Assembly (NCBI GenBank): GCA_036741235.1 | Contig: DAINSQ010000200.1 | Span: 1-8,541, forward strand | Length of the DNA stretch: 8,541 nucleotides | Direction of reading: 5' to 3' | From: JABWBR01 sp036741235 | GTDB lineage: Bacteria; Bacteroidota; Bacteroidia; Chitinophagales; Saprospiraceae | Part shown: positions 1-5,872 of the stretch, in pieces | Numbering within the stretch: position 1 is the stretch's first letter | Layout: each line of letters starts with the position of its first letter | Position numbers and translations under genes: made by a program | The notes under the pieces: model-generated | The model's input: only the letters and a program-made list of their open reading frames with translations | What the model was told of the DNA's origin: nothing | Databases searched by the model: none

Positions 1-25
1 AGAAACGCTCCGTGCAATCCAGAAA

Positions 26-43
26 AATCCGTGTAATCCGTGA
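26..43. repeat. Tandem 9-mer AATCCGTGT / AATCCGTGA
   Basis: Two adjacent 9-base units, AATCCGTGT (26-34) and AATCCGTGA (35-43), differ only in the last base. Partial matches (CCGTG at 10-14, AATCC at 16-20) lie just upstream, so the degenerate pattern covers about 10-46. It is non-coding and sits in the same gene-free stretch as the other short repeats before the acetyltransferase gene. I have the impression that similar CCGTGTAATCCGTG strings recur between genes in Bacteroidota, but this is from memory and is not shown by this window. Confidence 0.6.
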
Positions 44-67
44 TTCAGACAACGATGTCTACGGATT

Positions 68-114
68 CCATGAGAGTGCATTTTGGATGCGCGACTCTGC
101 ATAAAACCATGAGA
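68..114. other. Small hairpin bracketed by CCATGAGA direct repeats
   Basis: The inverted repeat AGAGTGCAT (73-81) pairs with ATGC (87-90) and ACTCT (94-98). It leaves a five-base loop and a three-base bulge (91-93). The 8-mer CCATGAGA occurs at 68-75 and again at 107-114, on either side of the stem. There is no T-run after the stem, so an intrinsic terminator for a gene left of the window is not supported. A function cannot be assigned, and short structures of this size can arise by chance. Confidence 0.35.
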
Positions 115-116
115 TT

Positions 117-138
117 GGGTTGGGGTGTGGGTGTGGGG
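117..138 (+). other. Predicted G-quadruplex motif (four G-tracts)
   Basis: Four G-tracts lie on the + strand: GGG (117-119), GGGG (122-125), GGG (129-131) and GGGG (135-138). They are separated by loops of two, three and three bases (TT, TGT, TGT). This fits the standard G3+N1-7 pattern. The tract lies in a purely G/T stretch about 134 bases before the ATG of the acetyltransferase gene. If transcribed with that gene, it could fold in the 5' leader. Folding in the cell is inference. Confidence 0.6.
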
Positions 139-158
139 TGTGAAAGTGTGTAAAGCCA

Positions 159-210
159 ACCTACAACTTACAACCTGCAACATAGAACGAACACAGAGAA
201 CCGAGAACCG
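159..210. repeat. Degenerate 7-base periodic tract (ACCTACA / ACCGAGA type)
   Basis: Reading from 159 in steps of seven gives ACCTACA, ACTTACA, ACCTGCA, ACATAGA and ACGAACA. After one six-base step (CAGAGA) come ACCGAGA and ACCG. The constant part is AC....A. The ACCTACA units are the reverse complement, in another register, of the AGGTTGT units in the cleaner array at 764-820. The acetyltransferase gene is therefore bracketed by heptamer tracts in opposite orientation. A forward reading frame stays open through this tract, but the encoded residues do not look like protein, so I treat it as non-coding. Confidence 0.55.
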
Positions 211-271
211 CCCCTCCTACAGGAACTTTCCACCCTGCAACGGCGGTTATCCTTGTAAAAATAACAGCAAC

Positions 272-772
272 ATGGATTTTACCCTGCGTCCCTGGTCGCT
301 CGACGACCTTGAAAGTTTGGTTCGATTTGCCGATAATTACAATATCGCGCGCTACCTGACCAATGGCTTTCCCCATCCCTATACCCGCGAAAATGGCCGG
401 GCTTTTATCGCTATGGCTACAAAGGATAACCCTGTCCATATTTTCGCTATCGATATCAACGGCGAAGCGTCGGGGGGGATCGGCGTTCACCCGCAGGCCG
501 ATATTTATTGCAAAAATGCCGAACTGGGCTATTGGCTCGCCGAGCCTTTCTGGGGCCGCGGAATTGTTACTCGCGCCGTTAGGCAAATGGTCGATTTCGC
601 TTTCCAAACCTATGATATTACCCGGCTCTTTGCCCGCCCTTATGGCAGTAATATTGCTTCGCAAAAAGTGCTGGAGAAGGCCGGCTTTACCCTGGAGGCC
701 CGCCTGGAAAAGACGATTTTTAAATTCGACGCCTTTGAGGATGAGCTGATTTATGCGGTGAGGAGGTTGTAG
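272..772 (+). CDS. GNAT-family N-acetyltransferase, RimJ/RimL type
   Basis: This 166-residue protein is close to the usual length of single-domain GNAT enzymes, which transfer acetyl from acetyl-CoA to an amine, often the N-terminus of a protein. The N-terminus 'MDFTLRPW' is typical of the RimJ/RimL branch. Residues about 86-110 hold the core acetyl-CoA-binding region: 'LGYWLAEPFWGRG' followed by a helix. In it, WGRGIV stands for the Q/R-x-x-G-x-G/A signature. 'SNIASQKVLEKAGF' (about 126-139) is the conserved C-terminal Asn/Ser helix and GF strand. I start at ATG 272 because the frame upstream to 125 encodes repeat-derived residues with no family similarity. No Shine-Dalgarno sequence is visible. 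The last codons and the TAG stop lie inside a heptamer repeat array. The substrate cannot be told from sequence; a small-molecule acetyltransferase is an alternative. Confidence 0.9.
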   Translation: MDFTLRPWSLDDLESLVRFADNYNIARYLTNGFPHPYTRENGRAFIAMATKDNPVHIFAIDINGEASGGIGVHPQADIYCKNAELGYWLAEPFWGRGIVTRAVRQMVDFAFQTYDITRLFARPYGSNIASQKVLEKAGFTLEARLEKTIFKFDAFEDELIYAVRRL

Positions 773-820
773 GTTGTAGGTTGTAGGTTTGTAGGTTGTA
801 GGTTTGTAGGTTGTAGGTTG
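764..820. repeat. Tandem AGGTTGT heptamer array overlapping a stop codon
   Basis: Eight head-to-tail units begin at 764, 771, 778, 785, 793, 800, 808 and 815. Five are AGGTTGT, two are the 8-base variant AGGTTTGT (785 and 800), and the last is partial. The array begins inside the acetyltransferase coding sequence: its last two codons and its TAG stop (770-772) are repeat units. A more degenerate tract in the opposite orientation lies before the gene at 159-210. There are no spacers, so this is not a CRISPR. It may be a simple-sequence expansion. Confidence 0.85.
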
Positions 821-875
821 AATATATTTAATGTTTAATGTGCTGATAATTAAATATTAAAAAATCAATATTCAA
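818..875. terminator. AT-rich nested inverted repeat between convergent genes
   Basis: TTGAATAT (818-825) is matched perfectly by ATATTCAA (868-875). Inside it, ATTTAAT (826-832) is matched by ATTAAAT (849-855). The element lies between the + strand acetyltransferase gene and the - strand cyclase gene, and its right arm enters the cyclase stop codon (872-874). The position would suit a bidirectional terminator. However, the stems contain almost no G-C pairs and have long unpaired interiors, so the call is weak. No better terminator is visible in this gap. Confidence 0.25.
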
Positions 876-1666
876 TAATACTTTCCCAGCAGCTCGTCCA
901 GTTGTTCTTCGGAGAGGCCTTGTTGGAGGTGGCCGTCGTAGGCGAAAGAAATTTTGCCGTTTTCTTCAGATACGATAAACGCCGCCACGTCGGCGCGTTC
1001 GGTGATGCCGGCGGCGGCGCGGTGGCGCAGGCCGGCAGAGGCGGGGATGGCGGGGTTGTCGGATATCGGCAATACGCAACTGGCGATTTGCAGTTTACCT
1101 TTGCCTATGATGAGCGCGCCGTCGTGCAGGGGGCTTTCTTTTTGGAAAATGCTGACAATGAGCTGTTCGCTGACCAGCGCGTCAAGGGATACGCCGCTGC
1201 TGATGAGGCCTTCGAGGTTGGCCTGGCGCGCAAAGACGATTAGGGCGCCGATTTTGCGGCGACTCATGCGGCCCAGGGCCTGGCGGATAGCGCTGATCTG
1301 GTTGTTGCGCAATTCGGCGCCTTCGAAATTGCGGTCGAGTATGCGCTCGAAAAAACGGGAGCGCTGCCGCAGCGTGCTGTTGCCCAATAACAACAGAAAT
1401 CGCCGCACTTCGGGCTGGAAGATGATGATGAGTACGATGACGCCTACGCTGACAAACTGGTCGAGTACGGCCGATAGCAGGTCCATGCCGAGCTGGTTGA
1501 CCAGCCACCACGCGATGTACAACAGGAATAAGCCGACGAAGATGTTGAAGGCCCTGCTGCCCCGCAGGAGTTTGTAGAGCTGGAAAAGCAGGAACCCCAC
1601 GATGAGGATGTCGAGAATGTCCCAGAGGGTGACGGGCAAAAATCCTATTTTGAAGAGTAGGGTCAT
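872..1666 (-). CDS. cdaA: Diadenylate cyclase, CdaA/DacA family (c-di-AMP synthase)
   Basis: This 264-residue membrane enzyme makes cyclic di-AMP from two ATP. Three hydrophobic helices (about 14-33, 38-57 and 66-84) anchor it in the inner membrane, and a cytoplasmic DAC domain follows (about 100-245). The family motifs are present: 'LHDGA' with DGA at 182-184, 'GLRHRAA' with RHR at 214-216, and 'VSEENG' at 232-237. All residues I would expect for catalysis are in place. The start is ATG 1666: the frame stays open upstream to 2068, but that stretch is Arg/Pro-rich and is the shadow of the neighbouring gene. The ATG overlaps the upstream stop as ATGA, and no Shine-Dalgarno is visible, so translation is probably coupled. 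A folP neighbour, which I recall as common for this gene in Bacteroidota, is not seen here. Length and topology match the family. Confidence 0.95.
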   Translation of the reverse strand: MTLLFKIGFLPVTLWDILDILIVGFLLFQLYKLLRGSRAFNIFVGLFLLYIAWWLVNQLGMDLLSAVLDQFVSVGVIVLIIIFQPEVRRFLLLLGNSTLRQRSRFFERILDRNFEGAELRNNQISAIRQALGRMSRRKIGALIVFARQANLEGLISSGVSLDALVSEQLIVSIFQKESPLHDGALIIGKGKLQIASCVLPISDNPAIPASAGLRHRAAAGITERADVAAFIVSEENGKISFAYDGHLQQGLSEEQLDELLGKYY

Positions 1667-3855
1667 CGGCTGTAGTTGCTGAGGTTGGCTTGTAAGTTGT
1701 ACCAGATGAAGGCGGCTATGTCGGTCTGTCGGTTGAGGCGGCGGCCGGCGGGGGCGCCCAAGGGGTAGGGGCCGCCGGCGTCGAGCCGCAGCAATACGGG
1801 GTTGTCGTTTTGCTGCATGGCTTGCAGGGTGGCTGTCAGTTTGAAGGCATGCGCGGGCATGGTGATGTCGTCGTTTTCGTTGGCGACTATGAGTACGGCG
1901 GGGTATTTGCCGGGCACGATGTTGTGGAGGGGAGAGTAGGAGAGCAGGTTGTCGAATTGCCGCGATACTTCGCTGCGACCCAATTCGCCGGCCCACAGCC
2001 AGCCGCTGTAGTAGTGCTGATAGCGCATGAGGTCGTAGAGGCCGTCGGCGGCAACGGCAACGCGGCACAGGTCGGTGCGCTGCGCCACTGCCCCGCCGGC
2101 GATCATGGCGCCGTGGCCTTCGCCGAATATGGCCAGGTTGTCTTTGGAGGTGTAGAGGTTGCCGATGAGGTATTGGGCGGCAGACTGGAGGTCGTCGAAG
2201 GCGTTTTGTTTTTTACCCAGTATGCCCGCCTGCCGCCAGTTGTCGCCGTTTTCGCTGCCGCCGCGTATCAGGGCAATGGCGCAGACGCCGTCGTTTTCAA
2301 CGACAAACGGCAGCAAGGAGTTGTATTCGGGCAGCATGCTGCGGTCGCCGCCGTCGGCCAACAACAGGGCGGGGCGCTTGCCGTCGAGGGCGAGCCCTTT
2401 TTTGTGGATGATCCACATGGGAATGGCTTGCCCGTCAAAACTCTGATAAGCTACTTTTTTGATTTCGCAATTGCCGGCTTTGAAGTCGATTTTTGGGGCA
2501 AAATAGGGCGATAGCTCGTTGTTGTCGAGGTTCAGCCAGGCTATCTGAGTGGGCTGCAGGAAGTGCCCCAGGGCGATGAAGACTTCTTTGCCGTCGGCAC
2601 GGGCCTCCAGGCCAAGTATGCTGGTGTAGTCTTCGAGTTCAATCTGGTGTTGGATCTTGCCGTTGAGGTCGTAAACGACGATCTGCGGGCCTTCGTTGCG
2701 CAGATAGGCGCACACGAGGCGGCCGTCGGCCATAGCGGCGTGTTGTAATACGGCGTTGTTGTCGTGGGCTATGATGTCGTCCCAGTATCGCTCGCCAGGC
2801 CTGCCGGTGTTGACGGCTACAATGCGGCCGTTGGGAGCCTGCCGCGTGGTCAGAAACAGGAGTTTGTTGCCGTTGTTGCCGATGAGCCGGTAGTGGCAGT
2901 CAAATGATTCGGTGACGGGCGTGAAGTCGCCGTCGCCGGTTTCAAGGTCGCGGAATAATACGGCGCTGCCGTGTTGCGATTCCTGGATAAAAAGAACGAG
3001 GTAGCGCTCATCGGGTGTAGTGGCTGCGCGCACATTGCGGTGGGGCGAGGAGCGGTCGGCGAAGACGAGTACGTCGGCTGACTGCTTGTCGCCGATTTTG
3101 TGGTAATAGAGTTGGTGAAATTGGTCGGGCGCGGCGATCTGCCGAAAAGCGCCGTTGACGGGGTAGCGGCTGTAGAAAAATCCGTCGCGAAACCAGGCGA
3201 TATTCGAGTTTTTGACGCCGCGGACGGTGTCCCTCATCCGGCGGCCCGTGGCGGTTTCCATCACCAGGATGTCGGCAACGGCGGCGCCGCGGCGCGATAG
3301 GCCGTAGGCCAGCAGTGAGCCGTCGCGGGAAAAGGCATGGCCGGCAGGGCTCAGGCTGCCGTCTTTACTCCAGGTGTTGGGGTCGAGCAGGGGCTGCAAT
3401 TTGCCGTACATGTCGGGGCTTTTACACAAGATGTCGTATTCCTGGTTGCCGCGGTTTTTCCATACAAAATATTGATTGCCATGCCGCTCAGGCAGCCCGT
3501 AGCGTTCGTACTGCGACAGGCTGCCGAGCCGGCTGCGAATGGCGTCGCGGTAGTCGATTTGTTTGAAATATTGACCGGTGATGGAACGTTGATCTTGTAG
3601 CCACTTGGCCAGCCGCCGGTCGCGCTGTTGCTCCATCCAGCGGTAAGGGTCGCGCACTACTACGCCGTGAAAGCTGTCGACCTGCGCCGAATCGCGAAAA
3701 GCTCCGGGATAGCTGATGTGGATGGATTTGAATTGAATATCCGAGGCGCCTTCGCCGGGCCCGCAGGAGGAAAGCAGGGTGATGGCTGCCAGACAACAGG
3801 CCAGGCCCAGGGCAATGAGCCTGTTATTTTTGGCGTTCTTTTTAATGCCTTTCAT
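1663..3855 (-). CDS. S9A prolyl oligopeptidase homologue, lipoprotein, catalytic residues lost
   Basis: This 730-residue protein begins with a lipoprotein signal peptide (hydrophobic segment about 13-28, lipobox LSSC with Cys31), so it should be exported and membrane-anchored. The family start 'FHGVVVRDPYRWME' is at 62-75. A beta-propeller region follows (about 75-430), then an alpha/beta-hydrolase domain (about 440-725). In this domain 'ALIRGGSENGDNW', 'GILGKKQNAFDDL', 'YSPLHN' and 'KLTATLQ' match prolyl oligopeptidase. The nucleophile motif GGSNGG reads GEGHGA (578-583), placing Gly580 at the catalytic Ser. The catalytic His region reads GGPYPLG, with Tyr697. The oxyanion-hole Tyr aligns with Asp501. 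The acidic residue is kept (D662/D663), but the neighbouring substrate-binding Arg is Ile664. Normal peptidase activity is therefore unlikely. The frame is intact over full length, so I do not call it a pseudogene. It is the first gene of an operon with the cyclase. Confidence 0.9.
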   Translation of the reverse strand: MKGIKKNAKNNRLIALGLACCLAAITLLSSCGPGEGASDIQFKSIHISYPGAFRDSAQVDSFHGVVVRDPYRWMEQQRDRRLAKWLQDQRSITGQYFKQIDYRDAIRSRLGSLSQYERYGLPERHGNQYFVWKNRGNQEYDILCKSPDMYGKLQPLLDPNTWSKDGSLSPAGHAFSRDGSLLAYGLSRRGAAVADILVMETATGRRMRDTVRGVKNSNIAWFRDGFFYSRYPVNGAFRQIAAPDQFHQLYYHKIGDKQSADVLVFADRSSPHRNVRAATTPDERYLVLFIQESQHGSAVLFRDLETGDGDFTPVTESFDCHYRLIGNNGNKLLFLTTRQAPNGRIVAVNTGRPGERYWDDIIAHDNNAVLQHAAMADGRLVCAYLRNEGPQIVVYDLNGKIQHQIELEDYTSILGLEARADGKEVFIALGHFLQPTQIAWLNLDNNELSPYFAPKIDFKAGNCEIKKVAYQSFDGQAIPMWIIHKKGLALDGKRPALLLADGGDRSMLPEYNSLLPFVVENDGVCAIALIRGGSENGDNWRQAGILGKKQNAFDDLQSAAQYLIGNLYTSKDNLAIFGEGHGAMIAGGAVAQRTDLCRVAVAADGLYDLMRYQHYYSGWLWAGELGRSEVSRQFDNLLSYSPLHNIVPGKYPAVLIVANENDDITMPAHAFKLTATLQAMQQNDNPVLLRLDAGGPYPLGAPAGRRLNRQTDIAAFIWYNLQANLSNYSR

Positions 3856-3877
3856 AAATTAGACGTCAATTTGGCTT

Positions 3878-3885
3878 TATATTTG
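3878..3885 (+). promoter_or_regulatory. Possible -7 element TATATTTG
   Basis: TATATTTG matches the Bacteroidota -7 consensus TAnnTTTG and lies 42 bases before ATG 3928, in the 72-base gap between two divergent genes. Transcription would start near 3892. No TTTG is found at the expected -33 position (about 3853-3859), which falls on the first codon of the divergent gene. The promoter is therefore only half supported. No matching element was found for the divergent minus-strand gene. Confidence 0.35.
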
Positions 3886-3927
3886 TAGGTCTGCTTTTTG
3901 AAAAACGCATCCCAAAAACAAACGTTT

Positions 3928-5139
3928 ATGCAAATTAAAGCATTTATCCGGGTTTGCGGTGTTTGTGCCGCCTTGATGTTGCTGTTCTTTAACCTGTCGG
4001 CGCAAGAGCTCCGCGAAAATGAACGCGGGGAAAAGATCATCGTTTATCCCGACGGCAGTTGGCAGTATTTCGGCGATATGAGCGCGCCGGCTGCCGAAGA
4101 CGATAAATCCAAACCCGAAAAAGAAAAAAAAGGCAATCAGTATCCCATTTTCGCGGGCACGGTCAATCCGCTGGAAAGCCCCGTTTCCGTTACGGAAGAG
4201 GATATTTTTAAAATTGCGGTGCGCCGCTCGCAATTGGCCAAAGATGCCGCGGGCATTGCCGAACAACGCGCTAAAGAGGCGACAAAGGCCCGCGAAGCTA
4301 TCGAAAAAGAATACGCCGCACTCAGGAACAACCCCGATGTCAAGGAGGAGGAATTGCGACAGGTGCAAATACGCCTTGATGCCGCCCGCCGCGTGGAGAG
4401 TGAGACGGGCCTGGAGATGAACAGAGCTACGCAGGAGGTGTCAAGGGCTGCCAAGCTCACCGAAAAAGGCAACTACCTGACGGAGTTCAAGACAACCCAG
4501 GAGGCGAGGCAACAACAGGCCAAACTCAGCAAAACCCAGAAATTGCTGGCGGCAGAACCTTTCGAAAATCTGATCCCCCTCAGCGATAATACTACAGCCA
4601 ACCTGGCTAACCGCAATCTCGACCTGATTGTGAATCCCCCCGCCCCGGTCTGCCGATTGGCCTATGAAGGCAAAGACGAAAGCAGCGGGCAATGGCGCCG
4701 CGATGTGCAAAAGCAACTGCTGTTTACGCATACCGACGAGCGACTGCGGATGTTCCTCAAAGACAAAGAGTACCTGCGCTGCGAGGGCTTTTTTACTTCT
4801 CTGGGCGGCTACCGCTTCCTGACGCTGCAATTCAGTTTTGCTTACCCCAACGCTCGCGAAGCTTATGGTTTTATTGAAAAAGGCAGCACGCTGACGATCA
4901 AGCAACTCGACGGTAATTTTATTAACCTGCGCGCCGGCAAGATGGACCGCGGCAGCTATGATACCGAAACCGAAATCCTGACCTATCGGGTACATTACCC
5001 TATCGACCGCAGCCAGATGAGCTTGTTGAAAAACAGTGAGGTGGATACGATTCTGGTTTTCTGGAGCACGGGTTATGAGGAGTATCAGGTGTATCAACTC
5101 GACTTTTTTATTAATCAAATCAATTGTCTGGAGAAATAA
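3928..5139 (+). CDS. Secreted protein of unknown function with long coiled coil
   Basis: I do not recognise a characterised family in this 403-residue protein. A signal peptide is clear: basic start, hydrophobic stretch about 9-22, likely cleavage after 'NLSAQ' (residue 26). 'GEKIIVYPDGSWQYF' (34-48) resembles a short beta motif that I have seen near the N-terminus of exported Bacteroidota proteins. Next come a charged Lys/Glu linker (57-69) and a long Ala/Glu/Arg/Gln-rich helical segment (about 90-208) that should form a coiled coil. The C-terminal part (about 235-403) looks beta-rich, with few Cys (242, 285, 400). I start at ATG 3928 rather than TTG 3898 because only the ATG gives a normal signal peptide and a reasonable leader after the TATATTTG element. 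The next gene begins four bases after the stop, so the two are probably cotranscribed. A periplasmic or surface structural role is only a guess. Confidence 0.85.
   Translation: MQIKAFIRVCGVCAALMLLFFNLSAQELRENERGEKIIVYPDGSWQYFGDMSAPAAEDDKSKPEKEKKGNQYPIFAGTVNPLESPVSVTEEDIFKIAVRRSQLAKDAAGIAEQRAKEATKAREAIEKEYAALRNNPDVKEEELRQVQIRLDAARRVESETGLEMNRATQEVSRAAKLTEKGNYLTEFKTTQEARQQQAKLSKTQKLLAAEPFENLIPLSDNTTANLANRNLDLIVNPPAPVCRLAYEGKDESSGQWRRDVQKQLLFTHTDERLRMFLKDKEYLRCEGFFTSLGGYRFLTLQFSFAYPNAREAYGFIEKGSTLTIKQLDGNFINLRAGKMDRGSYDTETEILTYRVHYPIDRSQMSLLKNSEVDTILVFWSTGYEEYQVYQLDFFINQINCLEK
5130..5136 (+). promoter_or_regulatory. Shine-Dalgarno-like GGAGAAA before miaE
   Basis: GGAGAAA lies seven bases before ATG 5144 and is made of the last codons of the preceding gene. 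It is the only purine-rich ribosome-binding-like site I see before a gene in this window, and it supports the 5144 start over the longer upstream frame. As it is also coding sequence (Glu-Lys), its presence could be a coincidence. Confidence 0.4.
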
Positions 5140-5143
5140 CGCA

Positions 5144-5761
5144 ATGAGCGCTACGAAACAAAATCAGTCGCCGCTTCACGTCCTGGGTCTGCAATTGCCC
5201 ACCGACCCCCGCTGGGTAAACCTTGCTGAACGCGACCTGGAGGAGATCCTCACCGACCACGCCTATTGCGAACAAAAGGCCGCTACGTCGTGTATTTCGC
5301 TCATACAACAGTACCCCGAGCGCGCCGAGCTGGTGCGCGAACTGGCGCCGGTGGTCACCGAAGAATGGGGCCATTTTCGCATGGTGCTGGCCGAACTCGA
5401 TAAGCGCCAACTTGTACTGGGCCGCCAACGAAAGGATGAATACGTGAATGCGCTGCTCCAGTTTCAAAAGAAAGGCGGAACCCGCGAGGAAGGCCTGCTG
5501 GAAAAGTTGCTGACTTGCGCCCTTATCGAGGCTCGCAGTTGCGAGCGCTTCCGGCTGCTTTCGCTCCATATCAGTGACGTTGCTTTGCGCGATTTTTATT
5601 ACAAGTTCATGGTGGCCGAGGCGGGCCATTACCGCATGTTCCTCGACCTGGCTATCTTGTATTGCGGCGAGGAAAAGGCCTGGTCCCGCTGGAAGGAGTA
5701 CCTGGCTTTCGAGGCGGGCGTGATGGAAAATCTCGCTCCGCGAGGGGATCGCATGCATTGA
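5144..5761 (+). CDS. miaE: MiaE-type tRNA-(ms2io6A37) hydroxylase
   Basis: This 205-residue protein matches the MiaE family, non-haem diiron enzymes that use oxygen to hydroxylate the isopentenyl side chain of 2-methylthio-N6-isopentenyladenosine at position 37 of tRNAs. It should act in the cytoplasm after MiaA and MiaB, neither of which is in this window. The four-helix ferritin-like ligand set is complete: Glu43 in 'YCEQKAA', Glu74 and His77 in 'EEWGHF', Glu129 in 'LIEARSCERF', and Glu159 and His162 in 'EAGHYRMF'. Length fits the roughly 200-residue bacterial members. ATG 5144 is chosen because the open frame upstream overlaps the preceding gene and lacks family similarity. The gene follows the secreted coiled-coil gene by four bases. 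The two products should act in different compartments, so the linkage gives no clear functional hint. Confidence 0.92.
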   Translation: MSATKQNQSPLHVLGLQLPTDPRWVNLAERDLEEILTDHAYCEQKAATSCISLIQQYPERAELVRELAPVVTEEWGHFRMVLAELDKRQLVLGRQRKDEYVNALLQFQKKGGTREEGLLEKLLTCALIEARSCERFRLLSLHISDVALRDFYYKFMVAEAGHYRMFLDLAILYCGEEKAWSRWKEYLAFEAGVMENLAPRGDRMH

Positions 5762-5798
5762 GCGTCGTTTTTTTATTTTAATAAAGCGTTGATTATTA

Positions 5799-5828
5799 TT
5801 TGATTCTGAAAAATAATTGATATATTTG
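5799..5828 (+). promoter_or_regulatory. Bacteroidota-type promoter (TTTG-N18-TATATTTG)
   Basis: TTTG (5799-5802) and TATATTTG (5821-5828) match the -33 and -7 elements (TTTG and TAnnTTTG) of the primary sigma factor of Bacteroidota, with an 18-base spacer close to the usual 19-21. The element lies in the 111-base AT-rich gap after miaE and 44 bases before ATG 5873. Transcription would begin near 5834, giving a leader of about 40 bases for the tandem dockerin-like genes. This is the best promoter in the window. Confidence 0.65.
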
Positions 5829-5872
5829 TTCCATCCCCCCTTGTTTTTGTCGTGTTAAAAAATCATAATCCC

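Noticed and set aside
125..271. Extension of the acetyltransferase frame to 125
   Set aside because: The extra residues are encoded by heptamer repeat and intergenic sequence. The family N-terminus begins at Met 272.
161..664. Minus-strand open frame of 167 codons opposite the acetyltransferase
   Set aside because: It has no recognisable motif, and the + strand encodes clear GNAT motifs.
764..820. CRISPR array or telomere-like repeat
   Set aside because: The units are 7-8 bases and contiguous with no spacers, and no cas-like gene is nearby. A linear-replicon end is not supported because genes continue on both sides.
1667..2068. N-terminal extension of the diadenylate cyclase frame upstream of ATG 1666
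   Set aside because: The added 134 residues are Arg/Pro/His-rich, lie wholly within the upstream gene in another frame and have no family counterpart. ATG 1666 gives the normal family N-terminus.
1810..2514. Long + strand open frame of 234 codons opposite the prolyl oligopeptidase homologue
   Set aside because: It is the antisense shadow of a GC-rich gene with well-recognised family motifs on the other strand. The translation is Gly/Val-rich without any recognisable domain.
1663..3855. Calling the prolyl oligopeptidase homologue a pseudogene
   Set aside because: The frame is uninterrupted for 730 codons with signal peptide, lipobox and conserved framework motifs. Loss of active-site residues alone points to an inactive or altered protein, not a decayed gene.
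3898..3927. TTG start at 3898 for the secreted coiled-coil protein
   Set aside because: It would put ten polar residues before the signal peptide and start only a few bases after the inferred transcription start. ATG 3928 fits both better.
4441..5118. Minus-strand open frame of 225 codons opposite the secreted coiled-coil gene
   Set aside because: It has no recognisable domain or start context, and the + strand frame has a signal peptide and coherent domain layout.
5120..5758. Minus-strand open frame of 212 codons opposite miaE
   Set aside because: The + strand frame has the complete diiron ligand set of MiaE; the reverse frame is its shadow.
5762..5800. Intrinsic terminator after miaE
   Set aside because: There is a T-run at about 5768-5774, but I could not find a stem of more than three or four pairs directly before it.
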